DNA of 64,000 bases from NCBI GenBank assembly GCA_030267565.1, contig BRXU01000021.1, positions 793,501 through 857,500 of the forward strand. The letters run 5' to 3'. The translations under genes and the position numbers were made by a program. The notes under the pieces were generated by a model. The model had not been told where the DNA came from. It worked only from the letters and a program-made list of their open reading frames with translations, and did not search any database. Shown piece after piece: positions 10,346 to 22,116 of the stretch (its first letter is position 1; the number at the start of each line of letters is the position of its first letter). This stretch comes from Pleodorina starrii (Eukaryota; Chlorophyta; Chlorophyceae; Chlamydomonadales; Volvocaceae).

Positions 10346-11934
10346 GCCTTCAAACAGGCAAATGACAGGCAAATGACTCACAGGGATGGATGTATGTCAT
10401 TTTTGTGCGGTGTCATGTTCGCGGACAGGATTCTCCTCTTGCATTTGGCGTGTTTGACATATCTATTCCACCATGATAACTACTAGACGCAGTAGTCCTG
10501 CGTCAGGTGAGCTGCTAGCTTGTCTTCATTTGTAGGTTCGTCTTATTCGCTTGTAGGCTCGTCACGTGTGTGGATTGGTTCATCGCACGGCGGATAGATG
10601 GGCTAGCCACTTCTAGCTTGGATTGATTGGCTACAAGCAGCAGTAAGGGCATTAATGGACACAAGCGGGATGTGATTAGACTTTGAATTATTGAGCGATT
10701 GAGCCATCGAGCGGTGATTTGTGCCGGTCAATTGAAAGTTTTTTTTGCGTCTGACTGTATGCACTGGGCGTATGCGCATGCATGCATGGTAATGACATAA
10801 ATGGTGCGGAACGTGCATCAGACGGCTTGCAAATTTATACGTTGTAACAACATGCAAACGAACGTGGTGTATGCGCGACTGTAAACGAATGGCCAACACG
10901 TCCGCACGGCTGGATGCATGGCACATCTGCATGCACCACGCAGTTGATACCGGTACCAGACACGCAGCCATCAAAGCCTCCCACCGCTTCCGCTTCGTCC
11001 GTTTTATATACGACGCTGCCATGCAGGTTTACGCTCGATCAAGAGTCCATGTCTCATATCTATCACGTTACCTGACGTTACGTACTGAGCATTACACAGA
11101 GGAGCTGGATAACACACTTCATATGTGGTGTGATCTACGTACTTCAATAGGCTTTGATAGGCTTCAATATTGACCAACTTAACGCGACTCCAGCTAGCGT
11201 ATTCATGCATCCAATCAACCTATTGGATCGGTGGCTACCCGCGCGCCCGCCCTGAGGTAGCTTATTAGGCCCCAGGTGAGTTGTGTCGTCTACCTTGCGT
11301 GCATGCGCGAACACGGCAAACACGCACACGCGCGTTCGTCCGTACCCGGACATAAAGTTGCGGCAGAAAGTGGGGGCGGCGAGGCCTGCCCATCAGCTAC
11401 TGTTTGCCGTTGCAGTACCACATGTCCAAACAGGTTGTTCGTTTCTGGAATCGTGTTCAAAAGCAAGCTGGTTCTCGCGCTCAGGCAGGAAATACATGAC
11501 GCACTTGCTGATCCGTCCGTCCGGCTGGGTCTGGCTGGGGCGCCGCGCGCAGTGCTGCAGTTGCTAACGTATCTTGAAGTTGCCATCTGGAGTGGGCTGC
11601 CGCAGGACGTCGTTAGTTTCTATAATCTCATGGATTGGCTGCTGTTGAGTAAGCCATCCATTTCCCTAAGGAACGATTGTGACAGCGCTGAGGGAGCGGT
11701 TGATGATGAGCGGGTGGGAGCACGACCGTTTAGTGAGGTATAGCCTTCGGACGGGAAACAGCCGGGAATTCAGATGGCGAAGTATAAACACTGGATGGGC
11801 TTCCCCTTTGCGCGGGCAGCGGCAATCATGTCGGTGGACACAGCATGCCAGCGTTCTCATTACGCGCACGGCTCACTGTAATGTTTTACAGTTTCAATTA
11901 TGCTTAGGGTTGGCAAAATCTTTAGATAGAAAAA
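10346..11934. other. Intergenic, no confident gene
   Basis: No recognised gene. The plus frame at 11276-11743 has a protein-like, leucine-rich stretch (FKSKLVLALRQEIHDALADP near 11457-11516, then a hydrophobic helix-like part). It has no identifiable family, splice partners or start context, so I do not call it a CDS. Confidence 0.35.
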
Positions 11935-11980
11935 GTATATATATATATATATATATATGGGTTTATATATGGGTTTATAT

Positions 11981-12059
<79 letters not shown>

Positions 12060-12074
12060 AATATATATATATAT

Positions 12075-12126
<52 letters not shown>
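11935..12126. repeat. AT dinucleotide microsatellite
   Basis: Almost uninterrupted (AT)n, broken by a few AAATAT and GGGTTT units. It is the most AT-rich segment in the window. Confidence 0.97.
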
Positions 12127-12129
<3 letters not shown>

Positions 12130-12382
12130 AATCCAATTATTATCTAATATATTTATGAAAATCTTTAGATGGCCAAACGAAAAACTGCCTAAACGGTGGA
12201 ATTTTGACCTGAAATTTTGCGTACGTTGCGGCTTTATCTTTTTCTGGACTTTCCAATATTATTTTTGGTCGCGCGACACTGGGAACACGGTGAACCCCTA
12301 TGGGCGCTCTACAGACACGTGCCGGAGGGCGCCAAGGGGTGTAAGCAGGCGTCCCGCAGCGCAACCGGGTCAACGGCGAACG

Positions 12383-12607
<225 letters not shown>

Positions 12608-12843
12608 GCCGGGCAAAAACCCTGGAACGGAACTACCAAAGTGCACATGCGGGACATGCCGAAATGCGAAACACGCCCCTATTAGGGCATAGAACTGTCA
12701 GGCTCTGTTCTGCCGGTCTGGTCTACTGGAGACACCTAAGCGCCTAACTGAAGCCCCGACCACCGACCCCACCGAGCCACCATCCCGGGCGCTCCGGACC
12801 GCTCGCTTCCGACCGCGCTGTCGACGTCCCTCTGGCACAACAG

Positions 12844-13034
<191 letters not shown>

Positions 13035-13089
13035 CACCCCGGGAAACCCCCGGCACCCACAGGTAACACCAAGCACCCCAAGGCATCCA

Positions 13090-13175
13090 AAGACCCACCT
13101 TGGTCCCCTCCGAAACTCCTAATTCCTCCAGAAGCAAATCCGGGCACCCCCAGACAACCCAAGGCACCGACAGGC
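13090..13175. repeat. Direct repeat copy 1 (GACCCACCTTGGTCCCC block)
   Basis: About 80 bp that recur at 14322-14412. Both contain GACCCACCTTGGTCCCC, an AGCAAANCCGGGCACCCC block, then degenerate AGGCACCCACAGGCA words. The two copies bracket the telomere-type tract and the Ser/Pro-rich-looking interval. Confidence 0.7.
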
Positions 13176-13316
13176 ATCCGAAAGGAGCCCCGAGGCACTC
13201 CATGCATCCACATGCAGCCCCAGGCACCCTGAGGGTCCCGAGGCCCCCGCAGGCATCTCAAGGCATCCCCTAGCACCCACAGGTAACCCCAGGCAACCCT
13301 CTACCCTAAAAGTGCC

Positions 13317-13366
13317 AGGCAAACCCTAAAACCCTTAAACCCTAAAACCCTAAAACCCTAAAAAGC
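13317..13366. repeat. Interstitial telomere-type repeat (CCCTAAAA)n
   Basis: About five head-to-tail units of CCCTAAA/CCCTAAAA, the complement of TTTTAGGG. The 8-bp form is the telomere repeat of Chlamydomonas and relatives. It lies between minisatellite-like AGGCACCC sequence and a C-rich tract. It could be an old telomere fusion, a telomere-repair scar or a short seeded repeat. Confidence 0.85.
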
Positions 13367-13369
13367 CGG

Positions 13370-14320
13370 CCCCACGCCGGCCCCCTTGGTCCCCCTATCC
13401 TTTGTCGCCCTGCCCCCCGCCAGCCCTCGCCCCCATTCACCCTCGCCCACCCCCATGCTCGGTGGCCCTCCCTCTTACTTCCCCCTGCTCCTGCCCCTGC
13501 CAGCCCCGCATGCTTGATGTCCCCCCTTGCCTGCGCGTGCACTCGCCCCTCTGGCGCCCCCCTGCTTCCACGCCCTTCCCTCCCCCCTTCCCGCTTCCCA
13601 CATTCTCTCCCTCCTCCCCCTCCCCCTGTCTGCCCTCGTTTTGTCTCCGCCCGTGCTACCGCCCAGGCCCCCCCCATTCCACCACGCCCTTTGCTGCCGT
13701 CACCTCGCCCCGTGCCCCACCTCTACCCCACCCTGTCCCTGCCCTGACCCTGACCTGTTCGCCCTTACCCGCATTCACCTTGCCCAGAGCCCCTCATGCG
13801 TGGTGGCCTGCACGCTAGGCCGGTGTGGTGGGGAGCCGACTCTTCACGGTCCGCCACCCGGCCCCTCCTGCGCATTGCACGTCCCGCGCCTCGCAGCCTC
13901 TGCCCTTTCCGCCCGTCCTGTCGTCGTTATTCCCTTCTCCTCGCCCTCGCCCTTGCCCTCGTGCCTCTTCGCCCTTTCTCCCCTGCCCCTCATTCCGTCC
14001 CTTCCGCACTCGTCTTCATTCTGCTGTTCTCTTTCCCTTCGCCGTTCTCCTTGCCGTTCATTTGCCTTTTCTTCTCTGCCTCTCGCCACCCTGCCGTCGT
14101 ACGTTCTGCCCATCCGTATCCCTTTCTTCTCTGCATGCCCCGCCGCCCCTTCCCGCCCTCTTTTGCGCCGCGTCGCCGCCCCAGCTCGTTCGTGGGTTTA
14201 TGTGTGTCTTGCCTTGCTAGCCTGCCTGCTCGGTCCTTCCTTCGATGACATTGCCGTTGCCCATTGCCGTTACTCACGCCGATTATTTCCTTCGCTTCTT
14301 TCCAGCGCAGGTGGCACAAT
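13370..14320. other. C/T-rich non-coding interval
   Basis: Strand-asymmetric pyrimidine-rich DNA (CCCCTTCCC words). Long Ser/Pro ORFs are open in all three plus frames at once, which indicates composition rather than selection. No gene is called. Confidence 0.5.
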
Positions 14321-14321
14321 C

Positions 14322-14412
14322 GGGACCCACCTTGGTCCCCCCCCCCGATACCCCTTCTTGCCCCAGGAGCAAAGCCGGGCACCCCAAGGCACCCACAGGC
14401 AACCCCAAGCAC
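14322..14412. repeat. Direct repeat copy 2
   Basis: Partner of 13090-13175, with the same order of blocks and a (C)9 run inside. It is followed by degenerate AGGCACCCACAGGCAACCCC units. Confidence 0.7.
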
Positions 14413-14482
14413 CCCCAGGCACCCACAGGCATCCCAAGTGCCTCTCGGGCAGCCCTAGACACTCCCAGGTTTCCCAAGGCAT

Positions 14483-14890
14483 TTGCAGACATACAGACGA
14501 AGAACTCTTCCCAACATCCCCGACGACTTCCGGTCCAAAAAGCGCCCTGGCCTGCTACTTATCCCCAGCATACCCCTCAGCGAAACGTGCTCACCGGGAT
14601 ACATGGGACCAGATGATCCCAGCGAGCACACTGTACACATTATCGAAGTAGGCTACACAGCCGACACAAACCACACACAGAAACAAAACGACAAGGCCCA
14701 TCAACACGCGGAGCTAGCTCAGATGCTGACGGCGCACGGATGGAAAGTATGTAACACGAAACAGGAAGCAATTAGCCTGGGCTTCGCCGGCACCATCCGC
14801 AAAGACCTGCGACAACTGCTGACCTTACTGGGAACGAGCAACGAAGCGGCCAAAAAGTGCTGCAATGACCTTCACGACCACGCTGATTGA
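14483..14890 (+). pseudogene. 3'-terminal fragment of a retroelement-like ORF
   Basis: A ~135-codon frame ends in TGA at 14888-14890. From about residue 20 it reads like a conserved domain: RPGLLLIPSIPLSE, then VHIIEVGYTADTNH, a helix with QHAELAQMLTAHGWKV, LGFAGTIRKDLRQLLTLLG, and a C-terminal CCNDLHDHA. This order resembles the C-terminal region that follows reverse transcriptase in some algal non-LTR retroelements; that attribution rests on memory of the family and is moderate only. No reverse-transcriptase motif is found upstream, where the sequence becomes low-complexity repeat. It is probably a 5'-truncated insertion. The stop codon lies in a perfect hairpin. Confidence 0.55.
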
Positions 14891-14924
14891 TTAATTAATT
14901 AATCAGCGTGGTCGTGAAGGTCAT
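14865..14924. repeat. Perfect 24-bp hairpin at the 3' end of the retroelement fragment
   Basis: The left arm 14865-14888 is exactly the reverse complement of 14901-14924, with the 12-nt loop GATTAATTAATT. The arm contains the last codons and the stop of the fragment, so the terminal 24 bp have been copied back in inverted orientation. Confidence 0.95.
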
Positions 14925-15048
14925 CGTGTCCGAGCGTTGAACGCAGTTGTCGCTGCCAGCAGGCAACTGGAGCGGGACCCCCGCCAACAGAGCACAATCA
15001 GCGCCGACCCGCCCTAACCCGCCCGCAACGGCGGGCTCCCAATCTCAC

Positions 15049-15125
15049 CGCGGTAGCGGGAGAGGCATGGGATTGGGGCAACCCGACACCCCACCCCTCC
15101 TGCTCCCATAACCCACGCCTCGGCA
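15049..15125. repeat. Dispersed ~75-bp repeat copy 1
   Basis: Contains GGGGCAACCCGACACCCCAC followed by a CTCCCATAACCC block. A direct copy lies at 16249-16324. No coding role is seen. Confidence 0.8.
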
Positions 15126-15199
15126 CCTCCAAGCACGACCCAGGCAACCCATGGCACCCAGGTACCCCCAGGCAACCCGAGGCATTCCCAGGCACACCA

Positions 15200-16248
15200 A
15201 GGTCCGCCTAGCCCGTCAGGCACCCGTGTTTTGGTCGGATACGGTGGCGTGACTACCGTACGACTCGTGCTCGCGGACGTCCGGCAGTGAGGTCGTACGT
15301 CCAGAAGCCGAAACACAGCCCATCCCAGGAACAGGTCCGTGGCCTCAGTATGTTGTCTCGGGGATTCACTTTCCCTTCAGATATCCCACCGCTTCATCAG
15401 GAGCCGTCAACGCACGCAGTTGCTTTTCCTTGCAGCACGCCACCGCTGCAAGTAGCGGGATGTTTATCCCTGTTAATCTGCGTGACCATGGCTCCATACG
15501 GTCATACGGTGCACCATCTGCCTATCAAGCTTGTGTGGTAGCGGGCGGCTAGTGTTAAAATCAGACTGGCCCTTCGTGCACATCACAATGAATGCTGCTC
15601 ACGTGTCTTTCCTGCTTATGGTACCCCGTGTGTATTGCACCCACATATGACGCCATCGCACGACCGCAGGCCAAAGCAAAGCAGGATGGCTGAAGCGAGG
15701 GGAGGGGAGAACAGCATGGTACTGCACCTCCGCCAGCCTGGCCTTCCGGCGGTCTATCGACCTCAAGGTGTGTATGGTGTGTGTGTGGGGGGGGGAAATG
15801 TCGGGGGCGTCGGATGACTCCTGTGAACTGCTCCTGTTCCCCACTACCCTTTCACTCCTGTGCGGCTCTCTGGGTTGCCGCTTCGTTCCATCCTGCTGTG
15901 CGACACTGACATCGAACAGCGAAACACACAAGCTCGCAGCAGCATCGTCGGGAGGACGAGGTAAACACCCACCCGGGCTGCCAGCAGGTCGCTGAGACCC
16001 GGGCGGCACGGCCACAGAACGAATGTCCAGGTCCGTTGCACCCTGGCACGCATGCACGCCGCCGCCCCGCCGCAGTAGGCACCCACGCACCACCAACGCT
16101 GCGATGACAGTCCGCTCGGCGGCCGTGCTTTACCGGGCTTGGCAGCCGCACTTCAGCACTGCCTGCCGAATCGTCCTTGCGATCGGGGTCATCGGCTAGC
16201 TGATCATGACCGCCCGCACGTCCCTGTTGGCGGCATTAATGCAGCTTT
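15200..16248. other. Intergenic, no gene recognised
   Basis: Both strands were scanned. The ORFs are short, without recognisable domains and without splice-consistent partners. Confidence 0.4.
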
Positions 16249-16324
16249 GCGGTAGCGCGAGAGGCCTGAGATCGGGGCAACCCGACACCCCACCCCTAAT
16301 GCTCCCATAACCCTCGCCTCGGCT
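16249..16324. repeat. Dispersed ~75-bp repeat copy 2
   Basis: Direct copy of 15049-15125. It ends just before the TTACCGTATTA microsatellite. Confidence 0.8.
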
Positions 16325-16333
16325 CCGTCGGGA

Positions 16334-16398
16334 GTATTATTACCGTATTATTACCGTATTATTACCGTATTATTACCGTATTATTATTATTATTATTG
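16334..16398. repeat. (TATTATTACCG)n / (ATT)n microsatellite
   Basis: Four to five copies of TATTATTACCG that decay into pure ATT at the right end. Confidence 0.95.
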
Positions 16399-17438
16399 CA
16401 GACACCTTACATGCGGGGCTACCGCCCAGTTACCAGCACTGCACCGCAATGCTCTGCCCCCACGCTACCGTATCTAGGCACCCCCGCTTGGTGGCTTGTG
16501 CTGTCAACGCGGACCGGCCCCTCGCAAGCCAGCCCACGGAGCTACGTGTGCTGCAGCCACAACCCTCTTTGACCAGTGTATTGACCCCCGTTGGAAACAT
16601 ATACGCACACACATGTGCTAAGAGATCCTCGCTGATTTCATTCATACATTTGGTTCTCAACAACGTTATCCTGCATCGCAGCGGCCGCCCCACCCCTTCA
16701 TTCGGCCAAACAGATGCACGGCACACCCCCTTGGCGGGTCCACTACTTCGTCCTGCTGCTTGCACGCCACTTGCGCACCAATCGAGCTCCTTCCTTCCTT
16801 CTGCCACTACTGCTGGTTCCAACTCCCTTTTTGAAAGGAAGCCCCAATTTGCGCAAACATGAATCTCTGTGTTGGTGACCCACACATGCTGTCACGAGCT
16901 TCACGATGCCACCTCACGTGACGGCAATGACTCATGACTGATGCCATGCCATGTTCCCCGCCATATGCAGCGTGCGATGCATTGCTCTTCTGCCTTCCAT
17001 TCCCCCGTCCATCCAGCAGCGTCCGTGCGAACAAAAAAGTAATCGGGCCCGCAAGAGGTACGACGAAACCTCACTTCGCCTCACCTTTCCTCGCGCGCGA
17101 GGACACGCTGCGTGGCAGAAGCCCAACCAAGCCAAGCTGAAGGCCGAACATGGGGCGCGCAACATCTATCGTTCACCATCGGCAGCTATCTGTACGGTAA
17201 TCGCAGTAAGGAGCACCTCAAATGCCCAGGACCCAGCATCCAAGCCCAGGCCCAGGAAGCGGCAGCCTGCCCTGGCCACTGTCCAACCTCTCCCAGACCA
17301 GCTGTGCACCCACCACGCCAGCCACCCGCCGCACATAATCTCGAGGTCTTCAGCACTCCACTGCCCCACACAAACCCATCGCCATCGCACTCGCAACCGC
17401 ACCCGCCCGCAACGGCAAACGATCGCCGCCGCCGCCCC
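16399..17438. other. Downstream flank of the transporter gene
   Basis: No gene recognised on either strand. The right part should hold the 3' UTR of the transporter (minus strand, stop at 17441-17439). No clear TGTAA polyadenylation signal was selected. Confidence 0.35.
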
Positions 17439-20400
17439 TTACCACCTAAGCCGCCACAGCTCAATGCTGCCTCCTGCACCCCGCCTCCTCCCTCTTCCAC
17501 CTCTGCCCTCTCCTGCCCCGCCCTCCGCCGCTTCCCCCGCGTTGCCCCGGCCCCCCGCCGCAGCCAGCAGGGCCTGCACCTCCGCCAGCGTACGTCCCTT
17601 TGTCTCGGGCAGCAGCACCGCCACGTACGCCGCAGCGGCCAGGCAGAGGGCGGCGAAGAGGAGGAAGGTGTGCGGGCCCATCAGGTCGTGCAGGGACAGG
17701 AACACCAGGTCTGTCAGGGCGCCTGGCAAGACGGGGTATCCATGGATAGGCCGGAGGAGGAGGTGGAGGATGGAATGGGTGGGGACAGCGGGGAGGGAGC
17801 GGGTAAGGTTTGCAGGTAACACGAGAAGTATATGGGTGTGGGTACCGGTGGAGGGACCGCCAGCAGCAGCCTCGCCAGCACCGAGACACCGAGATCAACG
17901 CAACTTATGCGGCCACAGCCCACAGACGTCGTCGCTGCCGCAGCACGCACTCGCCTGTGAGGAACAGCAGACCGGTCGCGGCCGAGGTGGCGGCCGACTT
18001 TGCCGACATGCTGAAGAGCTCCGAAACCACCACCTGCGTACAGCCGTACGAATGAGGTGCACCGACGATGACGTCGTCTCAGCGCACGCCGGCGGAAGTA
18101 ATGGACTCCGGTTGCGGCCATGGCCGAATGGAATGAGCGCGTGCACAGAGTACGACAGTACCAGATACCAAACACGCTCACACGCGGGAGCGCATGCACG
18201 CCCGCACGTTCACCCATACCCACACACACAGACCCACACACACAGGCGAAGAATGACCACCGACCCACCCACCACACCCTTCGATACGGCGCCTCATATA
18301 TCTTAACACCCGCCACCCGGCCGTCCCTCCCCTGCCGCCCCCCCTCCCCCGCCCCCTCAGCCCTCACTCACCCAGTACAGTCCCGCCCATGACAGGCTGA
18401 AGAAGAGCGTGAATCCGCACATGGCCAGCTCCAGCAGGGCGGTGGATCCCGCCAGTGCAGCCAGGGTGAGGGCCCCCAGCGAGGCGGCGCAGGCCAGGGA
18501 GCCGGCAAGAAGCAGCGGACGACGACCGCAGTGGTCCACAAGCAGCATTGCTGCCAGGGGGGGGGGCGGGGAGGGAGGGTTGCGAGTGTGGGTAAGGTGA
18601 GAGAGAGAGAGACGAGCTGCCAGGGAGCGCGGCAGAAAGTGAATGCCGGACGGGTGGGAGCTGGGAGGGGAGTGGGTACAGCTCGAATACGCACGCATCC
18701 AGGAGGACATGAAGGAGATCCTCACAAACCGGAAATTCGGATTGACCGGAAGGAGACAAACAACCGGCCACGAGTTCAAAGTCAGAATTGTGACGGCCCT
18801 TGCAGCAGGTCGTGTTTCGCAGGTTGGGTTAGTTGTTGGAGCTGGACGGACAGGTTGGGTTGTTGGAGCTGTATCGATTGGTAGTGAGGAGTTCGAACAA
18901 TGAGGAGTTCGAATCGTTGGCTCGTCAGTGACGTCGGAGTGGCAGAGAAGTCTGGTTCTAGCGACACGATCGGTAGTAACGGTTTAGATTGGTCGCCGTA
19001 CGAGGCACGGCTTGCAGCCGGAGGCTGCACCTCTTTTTTTATGCGGCTGTCGTCTGGAGACGGTATCTGCATTTGTTGTTTCGTCTTTTGTGTTAGGCCT
19101 TCTGCCAGGGATAGTACTCCCCACCTCCCTCCCGTCGCCAAGCTTGAGCGGCTGCCGCGCGCGTGTGGGGTAGGTTTCGTGTCGGCTGTGGGGTGGGTTT
19201 CGTGGGGTGGGTTTCGTGTCGTTGCAACGCGTGGTGCCGTTTGCCTGGCCGAAGTGAGCGGGAGGAGCCCGGCCTCCTTTCCCTTCGGCCCTTTGCGCCC
19301 CCTCCGCTCCCTTCCCGCAACGGAATTACGCCCGCCCTCGCACTTCCCCGCTACCTGCCCACCTCCCCCGCTCGCCCGCCACCACGCCGCTTGCTCACCC
19401 GCCACCACGCCGACCGCCTTGGTTAACCCTATCAGCACCGTGTAAAGCATAGCGCTGCCTTCGTCGAACTCGCCTGCTCCCTTCCCGCCGCCACCACCCT
19501 CGTCCAGCCGCTTCAGCAGCGTGGGGGCGTAGTTGATGATGGCCGTGGCGGCAGTCGCCTGCGGTGCAGTGCAGTGCAGTGCAGCGCAGAGAGGTTTTAA
19601 GTAGAAAACGAAAGAAACAGGCCCATATGAAGGTGCAGAAGGGTGCTGAAACGCGGGATTGCGGGGGATCAGGGAGTGATATGCTCCTTTATATAACAAT
19701 GTGTCACTGCGGACGTTGTTGAGCAAGCTGCTACCGCCGCTGAACCTCCGGAACTGTCCACCCATTCCCATCCCGGGATTGCGGGGGAGGAGGAACATAA
19801 GAGAGCCGCAAGCCGCATGCCGGAGGTGTGTGCGCGCGCATGTGCCTGGGTGACCTGGTGGCCAAGTCACGCGGCGCCTCCATCCCGTCCGATCCCGTCC
19901 GGTCCCATCCATGTCCAGCACCCCCCCCCCCATCCCGCACCGCGCGCATCCAGCTTCCCGACCAGCCCTCCACGCGATTGCGTTCTAACACTTCGAACAC
20001 GACACGACAAGATACGGCACGACATAGCCAAACACAAGACGACATGCCGTGACACAAGCAGAAGCCCCAGCGTGCAGCTGACCACATTGCAGAGCGCCAA
20101 CTGCCGACCGTGCAGCGCGCATCACACCTCGTTCCCACCTGGTCAAAGAACGCCAGTCCCAGGGCTAGCCACAGCGCCCGGCGCTCCGGCCCCACCGCCA
20201 GAGCGCCGATGTCGCCGATCAGCACCGACAGCGTGCGGAAGAAGCTGGGCTCCTCACCTGCGGGGGGTTGGGGGAGGCAGGGAGGGGGAGGCGGGAAGGG
20301 AAGGGAAAGAAGGGGAGGGCAGGTGGGCGGGAGCGTGCAAGACGGAGATCAAGGCGGGGTTCGGCAGTGCGCATACGAGACCGGGGGAGGGGCGCATGGA

Positions 20401-22036
20401 GCAGACCGGTGGGGGCGACGAATGGAGTGAGTGGTGTGGGTATTGAGGTCCCCGGGGCGGATCAGCGGCGGGTACAGGGTGACGGCGGGCTGTCAAACGA
20501 TCAAACGAAGGACGGCAGGTCAGGTCAAGGTCGGGTCCATTGCCCGCGGCCTGGGGAGAGAAGGGTTGGGGGCCGCGGTGTAAGGAGCTGGGAGTCGCGC
20601 AATCCCACCCCACATATGCTGAACCCTCGCGCAAAGAGCGTACCCCGATCCCCCGGGGAAACCCTTACGCACCCTACCTGGCATATCGGCCAGGCAGGCA
20701 GGGGGCGATCCGCACGATAAAGAGGGTACGGATGCCGACAACGAGAGGGCGCCTGACGATGATGATGAAGGTGGCAGCAGGAAAGGCGAAGACGACCCGC
20801 CCGCGTCGGCCTCCGGCTGCTCCGAAACCGCGATCGCCTCGGTGCGGGACCGCTCCGGTGCCAGCAGACGCGTGCGCTCGTCTGGGGAAAGACCACCGCG
20901 GGAAGGCGGAGGCAGGCCAGTGAGGGTCAGGCCAGGGGCAGAGGCAGGGGCGAGCGCAGGTGCGAGACGAGTCCGGGACCCGACCGAAGAAACGGGACAT
21001 GCATTTCCACAGCTTAGCGGGCGCCCAACCAGACGCCCGAGGCGGCGTGCTGCTGTTGCCGCTGCTGCCGCTTCTCGTGCGCGAGATCGCCGTCATTGGA
21101 CCGCCCACATCGTCAAAGGACCGCCCACATCGTCAAAGCGCAACGCATTACGACTTCTTCTCCTTCTGCACGTGTTACGAACCAAAACTGCACACGCGTT
21201 ACCATGCGCCAGCACTCACCCGACCCAGATCCTGGAGCCCCACATTGCAGATCCGCTCCGGCCTCGTCACAACTCGCCAGTGGTCGGTACGTCCCTTCAG
21301 CCGCCATGTGTGGCCACCCGCCTTCGGCCTCCCGCCGTGGTAGGCCCAGCACGCGCCCCGCGGCCGCGCCGCCGCCGCCGGCCACAAGTTCTCCCCCGGC
21401 GCCGCCATTGCCGGCATCAGTCCCGATGCCGGTGCTCATACCGCCACTGCTGCTGCCGTCACAGGCCGCAGGCAGTTGCTGCCAGTGCTCCCGCAAGGAC
21501 GACAATGACCCATGGGTCGGAAAGCCCAACTGTGCGCCGCCGCTGATAGGAAAGGCCGCCGACGGCCCAGATGCCGACGCCGGGGCCGACACCGGCAGCC
21601 GCGAATGGCCTAATGGATTCGCCCGGCCGCCGCCCCCGCTGCCGCAAGGCCCGGCATCGCCGCCGTCGCCGCCGTTTGTCCCTGTTCCTGCGACTGAGGC
21701 GACGGCCGCGGCGGCGATGGCAACGACGTTGGAGGTGGCGGCGATGGAGGCGGATGGGCTAAGGCATGAAGGCGAGGGCACATGGGAGCTCGACTCCTCC
21801 GGGATGGGATCCAGGGACGGTGCCCTGGGCCGGCCCTGGGCGCCGTTCCAGCAGCCCAGCCGCCCCCAACGCCGGCCACCGCGCTGCTGTCGGCTGCGCC
21901 ACAGCTTGCGCCGCTGCTCCTGCACGAGGGAGAACGGGGAAGCGGAGGAGGAGGAGAGGGAGGGAGCGAAGGGAAAAGGGGTGTTGAAGGCAAGATAGGA
22001 AGAGGAGGGAGAAAGGTAGGACAAATGCAATGGGCA

Positions 22037-22116
<80 letters not shown>

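Noticed and set aside
11276..11743. 155-codon plus ORF with leucine-rich helix
   Set aside because: Protein-like in composition, but no family, no splice partners and no conservation evidence from the sequence alone.
13402..14651. 374-codon and shorter Ser/Pro ORFs on the plus strand
   Set aside because: All three plus frames are open at once because of CT-rich composition; no domain. Only the short frame ending at 14890 looks conserved.
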